A stretch of DNA of 64,000 nucleotides, taken from an uncultured bacterium. Lineage in GTDB: Bacteria; Bacteroidota; Ignavibacteria; Kapaibacteriales; UBA4661. Every line of letters starts with the position of its first letter. Within the stretch, counting starts at the first letter, position 1. Made by a program: the position numbers and the translations under genes. Of the stretch, positions 26,325-35,297 are shown one piece after another. The stretch is taken from positions 1 through 64,000 of the forward strand of contig CALCNX010000034.1 of the NCBI GenBank assembly GCA_937899715.1, in the 5' to 3' direction. The notes under the pieces are model-generated. The model was not told where the DNA came from, ran no database searches, and worked only from the letters and a program-made list of their open reading frames with translations.

Positions 26325-27200
26325 CTATTGTCCGCCTTCTTCTGCAAAGAAGGCAACAATAGCTGCTGCATCAACGGGGGGATTTAGAAGCCATTCAGTT
26401 TGAGCATCGAAATCGTCAACTGCTGATAATTTTTCTAGCATTGAAGGAATAATTAATGCTAGTTTTTTACGCCCCTGCCTGATTTGTTCTTCATTAAAGG
26501 ATTGTTGTGCTTGATTTGAAGTTGTATTAACTGACACGCCTATGTCTATCAATTTTTTATCTTTTAAATATTGTGTTAATGTAAAAAGTTCTTTTGAACG
26601 TTTTGCTCGTGCAAATGATGTGTTATAGGACTTTAGACATTTTACAGAAGCTGTTGTTAATTGATCTTTATTCCAAACACCTTGCATCTTTGGCAGCATT
26701 TGTGCCATTAAAGACACTTCTCGGAAATTTTGGTAACGATACAAGATATCCATATAATACTTCATTGCAATTAGCGCTTCTCCTTTGGGCTCAAGGCGAA
26801 TAAAAAAGCTGCGCAACATGCTCGAAGAGACTTCTTGTTCAATTCCAAAAGCAAACGGATGATCATGAAATTCTTCTAAAATTTTCTGTGCTATTTGGTG
26901 AGCCTGTTGCCAAGAAGGAGCATTTGCAATTTGACGAATAGACGATTGATATTTTATCTGACCTTCGCCCATACTTGCTTCTAGTTTTTTATATTGTTCG
27001 ATTGTCATACCCTGTGGCAATGTTGGGGAAGCCGTTGCCCAAAAAAGACCTGTTTTTAGATACTTTAATGGCTGTGCAATCGGAATGTCGGCAATGCTTG
27101 TATTAGTACTGTTATGTGTTACAGTACATGAATTTAAGAAGGCAACAGTTATGAACACAAGACTACTGCTAAGACCTATTATTATTTTGTTTTTAGACAT
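26325..27200 (-). CDS. Lipoprotein of unknown function, 291 aa
   Basis: Signal with lipobox FLNSC (Cys25). The mature protein is largely helical (e.g. QYKKLEASMGEGQIKYQSSIRQIANAPSWQQAHQIAQKILEEF and ALIAMKYYMDILYRYQNFREVSLMAQMLPKM), resembling TPR-like solenoids, but no TPR consensus is clear. It ends in a Gly-Gln tail. AT-rich. The 192 bases upstream hold no clear promoter. Confidence 0.65.
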   Translation of the reverse strand: MSKNKIIIGLSSSLVFITVAFLNSCTVTHNSTNTSIADIPIAQPLKYLKTGLFWATASPTLPQGMTIEQYKKLEASMGEGQIKYQSSIRQIANAPSWQQAHQIAQKILEEFHDHPFAFGIEQEVSSSMLRSFFIRLEPKGEALIAMKYYMDILYRYQNFREVSLMAQMLPKMQGVWNKDQLTTASVKCLKSYNTSFARAKRSKELFTLTQYLKDKKLIDIGVSVNTTSNQAQQSFNEEQIRQGRKKLALIIPSMLEKLSAVDDFDAQTEWLLNPPVDAAAIVAFFAEEGGQ

Positions 27201-27365
27201 ATTTTAAAGTGATAATGTGTTGTTAGTTTAATTTTGAAGAACTGAGAAGTTGTTTAAAAAATTTTGTATTTCGATACGCTGATCTACCCAGACCTAATCT
27301 TTAAAAACTATGTCTGAGCGGTTTCCACAAAAATGTTAAACAAAAAAATTCTTACTTACAAAATT

Positions 27366-27410
27366 AGAAGGTTATGCAATTAATGAGCGAAATCAATTGC
27401 TACACCTTCT
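27366..27410 (-). terminator. Hairpin overlapping the stop of the Cys-rich gene
   Basis: AGAAGG (27366-27371) pairs with CCTTCT (27405-27410), and GCAATT (27376-27381) with AATTGC (27395-27400). On the minus strand it includes the last codons and is followed by AATTTTG. A plausible but weak terminator. Confidence 0.4.
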
Positions 27411-28094
27411 TGGTGGGTCACCACCATTACCAAAATCTGTACCTCGGTGAAGTACCCAAAGCTCAGGTTGCGCATTACAGCTATTTGTTTGAACAGAATC
27501 TATCCGCCACCCCCAATGATAGACACTTCCATTTAAACAGACATGGGAATTAGCAATAGGACGTGTGGGGCATTCTATCCTTGATGAATGGGTCAAGGAG
27601 TGAGTATTTGAACTAGTATATGTGCAATCTCCAACTTGAAAGGGTGGAAATGTTTCTATCCATGAACAATAACAAAACGCATTTTCAGGATAACATGGTG
27701 GATCTGGCACACCACTTCCATTACTACTTCCACCGCCCGGCGCATTGCCACTACCACCACCAGCGCTGTTCCAAGGATCGGGAGGCATGGTAAAAGCCGG
27801 CGCAGATGAACGTGGTGCATCTTCGGGACCATCAGCATCCACATATGCAGTACCGGGTGAATAATCCTGTACCTTCACATCCGCTTCCTTCGGCACTTGA
27901 AGCACAGGGCTTACCACACCCTTTTTACCGCTTTGCTGTGCGCTTACATTCTGTCCAGTCGCCTTTTTAGGCTTTACCACTCTACCGCTCTGCTTGTCCT
28001 GCCCGAAAGCACTACCACTCATTACCACCACTGTTACCACCAGCGCCACCACGAGGCGCACCAAACCAAGACCATTCGCTGTGCGAATACGCAT
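27393..28094 (-). CDS. Cys-rich secreted protein, unknown function
   Basis: The ATG at 28094 (GGAG nine bases upstream) gives 233 aa. A signal peptide or N-terminal helix (about 8-31, ending FGQ) is followed by a Lys/Gln/Val-rich stretch and a Gly/Ser/Pro linker (GGGSGNAPGGGSSNGSG). The C-terminal 100 residues carry eight Cys (PPCYPENAFCYCSW, DCTYTSS, IECPTR, HVCLNG, NSCNAQPE, RRCSN). The Cys-rich module may be disulfide-bonded and exposed. No family recognised. Preceded by a long structured leader. Confidence 0.68.
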   Translation of the reverse strand: MRIRTANGLGLVRLVVALVVTVVVMSGSAFGQDKQSGRVVKPKKATGQNVSAQQSGKKGVVSPVLQVPKEADVKVQDYSPGTAYVDADGPEDAPRSSAPAFTMPPDPWNSAGGGSGNAPGGGSSNGSGVPDPPCYPENAFCYCSWIETFPPFQVGDCTYTSSNTHSLTHSSRIECPTRPIANSHVCLNGSVYHWGWRIDSVQTNSCNAQPELWVLHRGTDFGNGGDPPRRCSN

Positions 28095-28147
28095 AAAAAT
28101 ACACTCCAAAAAAGTGTAAATAAAAAGGGCATATCTTTTCTATCGCA

Positions 28148-28269
28148 TCTGTTCGAGGCACCGGCAAGCGCCCATTAACCAAACGGAAAAAAGATACGCC
28201 CCGCATATCGCAGGGCGTACATTGTGCTGGCTTTCGGTTAATGAGAAATTTTGCCGGTTTCCGAACAGA
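28148..28269 (-). ncRNA. 122-base nested inverted repeat in the 5' leader of the Cys-rich gene
   Basis: Four nested arms pair exactly: TCTGTTCG 28148-28155 / CGAACAGA 28262-28269; CCGGCAA 28161-28167 / TTGCCGG 28251-28257; CATTAACC 28173-28180 / GGTTAATG 28236-28243; TACGCCC 28195-28201 / GGGCGTA 28213-28219. Small unequal internal loops separate them. As RNA this is one long interrupted stem ending 53 bases before the ATG at 28094. A promoter-like sequence at 28416-28446 places it inside the transcript. It may be a cis-regulatory RNA; a miniature mobile element is the main alternative, though no target duplication is seen. Confidence 0.6.
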
Positions 28270-28415
28270 AAGCAAACACAATTACGCATGAATTGAGTTT
28301 ATATGTCTATGTTTTTGAGGAGAAAAAATAAGGTTGAGCAAAGAGACAATGCAGGACGTGAATTCAAGGAATATCATATCGGCACTGTTACACTTAGGAA
28401 TTTTATCATCAGGCA

Positions 28416-28446
28416 CAAATATACAAAAAATGCTTTTTCCGTCAAG
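28416..28446 (-). promoter_or_regulatory. Bacteroidetes-type promoter for the Cys-rich gene
   Basis: On the minus strand CTTG (28446-28443), 19 bases, then TATATTTG (28423-28416) fit TTTG-N19-TAnnTTTG with one mismatch. Transcription would start near 28409 and give a leader of about 315 bases containing the nested inverted repeat. Nothing else is seen in the 28270-28415 part of the gap. Confidence 0.55.
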
Positions 28447-28523
28447 TTTTTTGTAACGCATCTCCTCCGATAGCAGACGCTTACCCTCACCTCATGCGGT
28501 AGCGGATTTGAAAAGTAGTACGC

Positions 28524-30218
28524 TTATCCGCACCGCAGCACCAGCATCGTAATATCATCCGACTGTGGAGCACTTCCGGCGTGTGTCTGCACGTCGCGTG
28601 TGATGCTTTCCACAATCTCCTGCGCACTTCCCCCAGAGCACGCTTTCAGTGATGCTTCCAAGCGCTCTTCGGTAAATTCTTCATTCTCGACACTCAGTGC
28701 TTCCGACACGCCATCGGTGTAGAGAAGCAGTACGTCGCCACATTCCAACGGCACGGTTTTTTCTTCGTAGGGCACAAGCGTTTCCATAATGCCAAGTATT
28801 AACCCGCCTTCGATAAGACGCTCGAATGTTCCATTCCTGCGAAGCAGAAGCGGCGGATTGTGTCCCGCATTGGTGAAGGTAAACGTCTTGTCGCGGGCGT
28901 TTAGTCTCCCACAGAAAAACGTAACAAATTTGTCGTCACTGGTGTTGCCGTAAAGAAGGTCATTGATACGGCTCACCATCGAGGGAAGCGGTAAATTGAG
29001 CGGGGCAAGCGCTCGGAGTGCCGCTTGCGTGTTTGCCATGAGAAGCGCAGCCGGCGTACCTTTGCCCGACACATCGGCGATGACCAGCATCCACTCGTCA
29101 TTTTCAAGGGGAATTACGTCGTAATAATCGCCGCCGATTTGCTTTGAAGAAACACTCATACCCGTAATATCAAAGCCCTCAATCGGCGGAAGTTCTTGTG
29201 GGAGCAAGCCTTTCTGAATCGTGCGGGCAAGATTCAGTTCGTCCTCCAAACGCTTCTTTTCCAATTCTTCATGGAAAAGTCGGGCGTTCTCCAATGCCGT
29301 CATAGCTGTACCACCAAGCGCTTCCAAGAAATTTTGTTCCTCGGCTGTGAAGGGCTTCTTATTCATTTTTTCTCCCACGAGCAAAAGACCCTTGGTCTCA
29401 TTTTGCGTTTTCATGGGAGCAACAAGTACGCAATCATGAACAAATTCCGAACACCGCTCCAATGCTTGTTCGCCCTGTTCTTTGAACTCATTGACAAGAG
29501 CCTGTGCCTGCTCCGGCGTGATTTTGAGACGATTTACGGGAATGTCAAACTCTGCTCCGCCCTCTTGTCCCTTGACCAAGACCGCAAAGCGGCTCACAGC
29601 CAACTGCCCCATCAGACGCAGCGTAAGAAACTTCAGGATTTCTTCTTTTTGCAAAAGTGCCGTGAACTCGCGGTTAATCTCGAAGAGCGTTGTCAAAAGC
29701 TGATTCTTGCGCTCCAGATACGAACCTGTTTCACGGAGAGAACGAATATTGCGGGCATTCAAGAGCGCATTAGCCGTGATGCTGCCCACAAGCGAGATAT
29801 ACTGTCGCTCTTCGTCGTTGTAGGGAACATTTGCCAGATTCGCCCCAAAGCACAGCATTGCCAGATAGCCCGCTTCGCTGTCAGCACTGCTCATCACGGG
29901 CTGACAAAGCTCACCGCCAAATGCTTTCAAGAAAGGATGCTCCATCGCACCAAAATCATCATTCGGCACTGATTCTTCGGGCAAAAGCAGAAACGGCTCG
30001 GCAGGCGATTTCATACCCTTCGTTGTCACGCATCGCCATTCATATTCCCTTACGCCAGTCGGCATGAGTGCACAGGCTTTGAACGTGCGCAGTTTGCCCA
30101 TGACACTAAGAAGCGCCGTGTTCAAGATAAAAATCTCGTCGTCCGATGCGTTCAGCGCAGCACTGAGGTCAATCAGCGATTGAAGATTGATGAGATTTGA
30201 TGTACTTGCGCCCGTCAT
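28524..30218 (-). CDS. GAF-domain PP2C/RsbU-type serine phosphatase
   Basis: 564 aa, no signal. Two GAF-like domains (about 20-165 and 185-325) precede a coiled linker (EELEKKRLEDELNLARTIQKGLLPQ), the typical entry to a SpoIIE/RsbU phosphatase domain (about 345-560). Metal-binding motifs: IGGDYYDVI, VIADVSGKG, and GDVLLLYTDGVSEA near the end, plus QSDDITMLVLR. It removes phosphate from an anti-sigma-factor antagonist or similar substrate in response to a GAF ligand. No partner anti-sigma gene is adjacent. Confidence 0.92.
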   Translation of the reverse strand: MTGASTSNLINLQSLIDLSAALNASDDEIFILNTALLSVMGKLRTFKACALMPTGVREYEWRCVTTKGMKSPAEPFLLLPEESVPNDDFGAMEHPFLKAFGGELCQPVMSSADSEAGYLAMLCFGANLANVPYNDEERQYISLVGSITANALLNARNIRSLRETGSYLERKNQLLTTLFEINREFTALLQKEEILKFLTLRLMGQLAVSRFAVLVKGQEGGAEFDIPVNRLKITPEQAQALVNEFKEQGEQALERCSEFVHDCVLVAPMKTQNETKGLLLVGEKMNKKPFTAEEQNFLEALGGTAMTALENARLFHEELEKKRLEDELNLARTIQKGLLPQELPPIEGFDITGMSVSSKQIGGDYYDVIPLENDEWMLVIADVSGKGTPAALLMANTQAALRALAPLNLPLPSMVSRINDLLYGNTSDDKFVTFFCGRLNARDKTFTFTNAGHNPPLLLRRNGTFERLIEGGLILGIMETLVPYEEKTVPLECGDVLLLYTDGVSEALSVENEEFTEERLEASLKACSGGSAQEIVESITRDVQTHAGSAPQSDDITMLVLRCG

Positions 30219-30265
30219 AATGCTGCCTGTAATGGTGTGATGGAGCTAACTGTCATAAAAATTCG

Positions 30266-31633
30266 TTATTTCGCCAATTCTTCGTAAAAGAATGCCGAAG
30301 CGCTAATGCCGCGATAAAAGTTTTTCAACGTGAAGTGTTCATCCGGCGAGTGTAGGTTTTCCGTATTCAAGCCCATACCCATCAGCACCACAGGCGCGTT
30401 CAGGATATTTTGAAAGAGTAGCACAATCGGAATGGAACCACCCTCGCGTGTCAAAAGCGGCTTTTTGCCAAAGGCTCTCTCCATTGCGCGGAGAGCTGCT
30501 TTTACGCCTTTGCTGTCAATCGGCGTAATAGCAGGGTTTCCACCGTGCAAGTTTGTAACTTCTACGTGAACCGTTGGCGGCGCAATGCGGCGAACATACG
30601 CCTCAAATTTTTTTGCAATGTCGTCAGTATTTTGATTTGGAACGAGACGCATCGAAATTTTAGCAGAAGCCTTCGCCGGAAGCACCGTTTTTGCGCCCTC
30701 CCCTGTGAAACCGCCCCAAATGCCATTCACGTCCAATGTCGGACGGGCAGAGGTTTTTTCGAGTGTGTTATATCCAAATTCGCCGTCGGTGGCGGGAATG
30801 TTGAGTTCTTTGCAGTATTGCGCTTCATCGTGCGGTAATTGCGCGTATTCTCTCCGCTCCTCATGCGTGAGTGGAAGCACATCGTCGTAAAAGCCCGGAA
30901 TGGTGATGCGCCCGTAATCATCTATGAGCTTTGTAATGATGCTTGCAAGCGCATTCGCAGGATTCGCCACCGCACCGCCAAATACGCCAGAATGAAGGTC
31001 ACGATTGGGTCCGGTAACAGTTACTTCCATGTAGGAAAGCCCACGCAGCCCGTAGCAAAGCGACGGCACTTCATCGGCAAACATAGCAGTATCGGAAATA
31101 AGCACAGTGTCGGCAGCAAGCATTTGCGCGTGTTTGCGCAAGAATTCCTCCAAGTGTACGCTCCCAATTTCTTCTTCCCCTTCGATTAACACTTTGACGT
31201 TCACGGGCAATTTTCCATTGGTTTTCAAGTGCGCTTCGATGCTTTTCAACTGCATAAAGACTTGCCCCTTGTCATCCACTGCGCCCCGTGCGAAAATTTT
31301 CCCGTCGCGGACAGTCGGCTCAAAAGGAGCGCTTGTCCAGAGGTGGAGCGGGTCAACGGGCTGCACGTCATAGTGCCCATAAAAAAGCACCGTCGGCGCA
31401 TCCTTTCCGGCGTGAAGATGTTCACCATAAACGACAGGATGCCCTTCGGTGGGAAAAATTTGGATATTTTCCAAACCGATAGATTTCATGCTGCCCGCGA
31501 CCCACTCGGCGCAACGCACTATATCGCCCTTCCGCTCCGGGTCAGTGCTGATGCTAGGAATTCGCAGAAAATCTTTTAATTCTTCAAGATAGATTGATTG
31601 ATTATTTTCGATGTACGCCAGAAGATTGGTCAT
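30266..31633 (-). CDS. M20-family dipeptidase
   Basis: 455 aa. Metal-site motifs of M20 peptidases are intact: GHYDVQPVD (His, Asp), GAVDDKGQ (bridging Asp), LIEGEEEIGS (catalytic and metal Glu), and a C-terminal LHSPDEHF His. A dimerisation insert (about 190-305, RGLSYMEVTVTGPNRDLHSG) is present. It likely hydrolyses dipeptides in the cytosol, like carnosinase-type dipeptidases. Transcribed leftward away from the DnaA-box region. Confidence 0.93.
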   Translation of the reverse strand: MTNLLAYIENNQSIYLEELKDFLRIPSISTDPERKGDIVRCAEWVAGSMKSIGLENIQIFPTEGHPVVYGEHLHAGKDAPTVLFYGHYDVQPVDPLHLWTSAPFEPTVRDGKIFARGAVDDKGQVFMQLKSIEAHLKTNGKLPVNVKVLIEGEEEIGSVHLEEFLRKHAQMLAADTVLISDTAMFADEVPSLCYGLRGLSYMEVTVTGPNRDLHSGVFGGAVANPANALASIITKLIDDYGRITIPGFYDDVLPLTHEERREYAQLPHDEAQYCKELNIPATDGEFGYNTLEKTSARPTLDVNGIWGGFTGEGAKTVLPAKASAKISMRLVPNQNTDDIAKKFEAYVRRIAPPTVHVEVTNLHGGNPAITPIDSKGVKAALRAMERAFGKKPLLTREGGSIPIVLLFQNILNAPVVLMGMGLNTENLHSPDEHFTLKNFYRGISASAFFYEELAK

Positions 31634-31660
31634 AAACGCATCCTTGAGAGAGTAAAAATG

Positions 31661-32110
31661 TGGTAAAAAGAAAATCTTGTGGAAAAGTATGTGTAAAGAG
31701 GGAAATCTTGTGGAAAACTTCGGCTCTTTTCTTCGTTGTATTAAATATCACCAAAGCCCGTTATAATGCCACTTTCAAACACACAAGAAAATACAAAATA
31801 GCGTCAAGTATGGTAATAACCAAGATGACTTTTCCACGCCGTGATTTTTTAGCAAAGTTTTCCACACACTTTCCCCGTATGTGCAAAACTACCGTGAAAA
31901 ATGAGAGGACAGTCACGGGAAAAGCCATTACCACATTATCCACATATCCACAATATTTCATACTTTCCCCCAAGTGTGTTTAGAATCATAGAATTTTGCA
32001 GAACTTATCCAGTGTGTAGAATGTTGTGGATAATATCGTTCAGCCAAGAACTGAAGCAACTTCAGAACAATCTAAACAGTTGTTTTCCACTTTTCCCCAT
32101 TCTTATCGGT
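31661..32110. other. DnaA-box cluster, candidate replication origin
   Basis: The 744-base gap between the dipeptidase gene and uvrA contains no credible gene. It holds exact TTATCCACA at 31937-31945 (plus) and 32026-32034 (minus). One-mismatch copies lie at 31945-31953, 31859-31867, 31679-31687 (minus) and 31710-31718 (minus), and weaker ones at 31831, 32006 and 32084. AAATCTTGTGGAAAA is repeated exactly at 31673-31687 and 31704-31718. The sequence is AT-rich and the flanking genes diverge. dnaA and dnaN are not in the window, so a DnaA-titration site is the alternative. Confidence 0.55.
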
Positions 32111-32377
32111 GGACTTTAGAAAATATTCAACTCTTCTTCAAGAATAAGAAAGATACCGCCATATCGTAGATTGTGCTTGACGAAAGTGCAAAGGAAAATA
32201 GAAACACTAATATTTCGGAAGGAACGAGATTTTTGAAAATTTGATAACGACAAACGAGAGTTTTTCCGTAAATTCAAGGTTTGCCGCTTTTCTTCATTGT
32301 CCAAGAATTTCGCTGTGAATACCACGCCTACAAGCACCACCACTGCCGAAGTATCATCACCAGTCGTCTTGTCTCCG

Positions 32378-35176
32378 ATGGACGTACTTTCTACCCCTTC
32401 ACCACGCCGCACAATAGCTGTGCGTGGCGCGAGGCAGCACAATCTCAAGAATGTTTCGATTGACCTTCCGCGTAACAAACTCATCGTCGTGACGGGCGTG
32501 AGCGGTTCCGGGAAGTCATCACTGGCATTCGACACCATCTATGCCGAGGGGCAGCGCCGCTTTGTGGAATCGCTCTCTGCATATGCGCGGCAGTTTTTGG
32601 AGCGCATGAACAAACCGGATGTGGATGTTATCACCGGAATTCCCCCCGCTATTGCGATTCAGCAAAAGACGATTTCCCGTAATCCTCGCTCGACCGTTGG
32701 CACCACAACCGAAGTCTATGATTATATGCGACTTCTCTGGGGACGTATTGGCGAGACGTATTGCAATGTCTCCGGCAAGCGTGTTCGCAAAGACACGCCT
32801 GAATCAGCTTTAGCAGACATTCGTTCCGCCACACAGAATGATGAACGGGTGTATATCCTTTTTCCGCTTCAGAACCACGACCAACACTCGCTTCAAGACG
32901 AAATTGAGAACATCAAGCAGCAGGGTTTTTTTCGTGTGGTGCTGAAAAATGACGATACGATTCTCGACCTGAATACGGACACTCTTCCACCGAAAACGCT
33001 CAAGAGTGATGTTTTTGTGCTTGTTGACCGCATTATTTTTCGAGATGATGCCGACGTTCAAACGCGCCTGAACGATTCGTTGGAGCTCTCTTTCGTGCAA
33101 GGTGCGGGGCGCTGCGTGGTGCGGAATATCACCACCAAAACCGACCTCAAATTTAGCAATATCTACGAATGTGCCACAAGCGGTATCGTTTATGACGAGC
33201 CGCAGCCACGCCTTTTCTCCTTCAATAATCCGCTTGGTGCTTGCCCAACGTGCGAAGGCTTTGGGCGCACAATGGGTATTGATGAAGATTTGGTGATTCC
33301 CAATAAACAAAAATCTCTTGCTGATGGCGCAGTGCAGCCTTTCCAAACTCCTACAAATATCAAATACCAAGAGACGCTTCTGGCTGAAGGAAATAAACGC
33401 GGAATCAATCTGGATGTGCCCGTAAGCAGTCTTTCTCCTGAGGATTTTGATTTTGTCTGGAATGGCGGTGGCAAGTTCGCAGGTGTGAAGGGTTTTTTCC
33501 GAATGGTCGAGGATAATTACCAGAAAATGCACTATCGGGTGCTGATGAGTCGTTATCGTGGCTACACACGCTGCCACGAATGCGGCGGTTCACGCCTGAA
33601 ACTCTCGGCTCGGCAAACCTTTGTCGGCGGTAAGAATATTCCCGCCGTCGTGAACATGACGCTTGAAGAAGCGGGCGATTTTTTCCAAAATTTGCAATTG
33701 AGTGATTTTCAAACCGCCATCGCAGAACGAATTTTGAAGGAGATTACCGTTCGTTTGGAGCTTCTAAACCGCATGGGACTTGGGTATTTGACGCTTGACC
33801 GCCTTGCTCATACGCTTTCGGGTGGTGAGGTGCAGCGTATCAATCTTGCTACTTCTATTGGTTCTTCGCTCGTCGGAGCGCTCTATGTTCTTGACGAACC
33901 CAGTATTGGTCTGCATCCCAGAGACACCGACCGCATGATAAGCGTTATGGAGCGCCTTCGGAATATGGGCAATACGGTGATTGTGGTCGAACACGACGAA
34001 GACATCATGCGCCGCGCTGATATGCTGGTGGATATGGGACCTCGTGCCGGAGAACACGGCGGAGAAATTATTTTTCAAGGAACGCACGAAGAGATTTTGA
34101 GGCATGAGGAATCGCTGACAGGCAAGTATTTGTCAACTCGCCTCAGTATTCCCATTCCTAAAGCTCGCAATAAAGGCAATGGTAAGCACCTTACCGTCAA
34201 AGATGCGTACGAAAATAATTTGAAGCACATTGACGTAGAAATCCCACTCGGTGCAATGGTCGTGGTAACGGGTGTGAGCGGTTCGGGAAAATCCACGTTT
34301 GTCCATAGCGTGTTTTACAACGGGCTTTTGCGTAAACTTGGTCAGCCAGTACAGTCTGTGGGCAAGCATACGAACATTCTTGGTGTGGAGCAGATTCAGC
34401 ACGTAGAAATGGTTGACCAATCACCCATTGGGAAATCGCCCCGCTCTACGCCTGCCACATACACCAAAGCATTCGATTATATCCGTGACCTCTTCGCTAT
34501 GACGCAAGCCGCAAAACAGCTTGGTTGGAAAGCAGGTTCTTTCTCGTTCAACGTGCCGGGCGGGCGCTGCGAGACCTGTCAGGGCGACGGTATGGTCAAA
34601 ATTGAAATGCAGTTTTTGGCAGATTTGTATCTTGAATGTGAGGACTGTAGAGGAACACGCTATAAAAAAGAAGCGCATGGCATCCATTGGCGTGGAAAAT
34701 CCATCGTGGATGTACTCAGCATGACGATCGATGAGGCAGTCGAATTTTTTGTCGGTGAAGACCGCATTACTTCTCGCTTGGAGACCTTGCAAAAAGTCGG
34801 CTTGGGGTATATGCGCATGGGGCAGCCCGGCACAACGCTTTCCGGTGGTGAGGCGCAGCGCGTCAAGCTGGCATCGCACTTGCAGGAAAAATCAACGGAA
34901 TCCACACTCTTTATTTTTGATGAACCCACCACAGGGCTTCATTTCGACGATATTGCCAAATTGATTTCCTGCTTTCAAGAACTGGTCGGGCGCGGTCATT
35001 CGCTGGTCATCGTGGAGCATAATACCGATGTGATGAAATGCGCCGATTGGATTATTGATATGGGACCCGAAGCCGGAGCCGGTGGCGGTACTGTTGTCGC
35101 TGAAGGTACGCCGGAAGATGTAGCGCGAGTGGAAGCCTCGCACACAGGGCGATTTTTACGAGAGATTTTGAAGTGA
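32378..35176 (+). CDS. uvrA: Excinuclease ABC subunit A
   Basis: From the ATG at 32378 the protein has 932 aa, close to the family norm; the open frame reaches back to a TTG at 32297, and no SD distinguishes them. UvrA recognises DNA damage for nucleotide excision repair. Seen: N-terminal [18 protein letters not shown], two Walker A motifs ([20 protein letters not shown]), two signatures ([16 protein letters not shown]), Walker [14 protein letters not shown] and [14 protein letters not shown], and zinc-binding CPTC, CHECG and CETC...CEDC pairs. Cytosolic dimer. Confidence 0.96.
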   Translation: MDVLSTPSPRRTIAVRGARQHNLKNVSIDLPRNKLIVVTGVSGSGKSSLAFDTIYAEGQRRFVESLSAYARQFLERMNKPDVDVITGIPPAIAIQQKTISRNPRSTVGTTTEVYDYMRLLWGRIGETYCNVSGKRVRKDTPESALADIRSATQNDERVYILFPLQNHDQHSLQDEIENIKQQGFFRVVLKNDDTILDLNTDTLPPKTLKSDVFVLVDRIIFRDDADVQTRLNDSLELSFVQGAGRCVVRNITTKTDLKFSNIYECATSGIVYDEPQPRLFSFNNPLGACPTCEGFGRTMGIDEDLVIPNKQKSLADGAVQPFQTPTNIKYQETLLAEGNKRGINLDVPVSSLSPEDFDFVWNGGGKFAGVKGFFRMVEDNYQKMHYRVLMSRYRGYTRCHECGGSRLKLSARQTFVGGKNIPAVVNMTLEEAGDFFQNLQLSDFQTAIAERILKEITVRLELLNRMGLGYLTLDRLAHTLSGGEVQRINLATSIGSSLVGALYVLDEPSIGLHPRDTDRMISVMERLRNMGNTVIVVEHDEDIMRRADMLVDMGPRAGEHGGEIIFQGTHEEILRHEESLTGKYLSTRLSIPIPKARNKGNGKHLTVKDAYENNLKHIDVEIPLGAMVVVTGVSGSGKSTFVHSVFYNGLLRKLGQPVQSVGKHTNILGVEQIQHVEMVDQSPIGKSPRSTPATYTKAFDYIRDLFAMTQAAKQLGWKAGSFSFNVPGGRCETCQGDGMVKIEMQFLADLYLECEDCRGTRYKKEAHGIHWRGKSIVDVLSMTIDEAVEFFVGEDRITSRLETLQKVGLGYMRMGQPGTTLSGGEAQRVKLASHLQEKSTESTLFIFDEPTTGLHFDDIAKLISCFQELVGRGHSLVIVEHNTDVMKCADWIIDMGPEAGAGGGTVVAEGTPEDVARVEASHTGRFLREILK

Positions 35177-35297
35177 TTTTTTGCAAAAAAGTAATTGAAA
35201 CGTAAGCTCTTATAAGCCAAAATTATTGTTAGTTTTAATACTAGCCCTAAAATAACGATATTTTTTATTGATATTTCCTCATTATTTCAGCAATGTT

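Noticed and set aside
29196..29972. 258-codon plus-strand frame opposite the phosphatase gene
   Set aside because: Antisense to a clear GAF-PP2C protein, and has no signal or motif.
31660..31983. 107-codon plus-strand open frame in the DnaA-box region
   Set aside because: Its codons are made of the TGTGGAAAA and TTATCCACA repeats, it has no RBS and resembles no protein. The repeat content explains it better.
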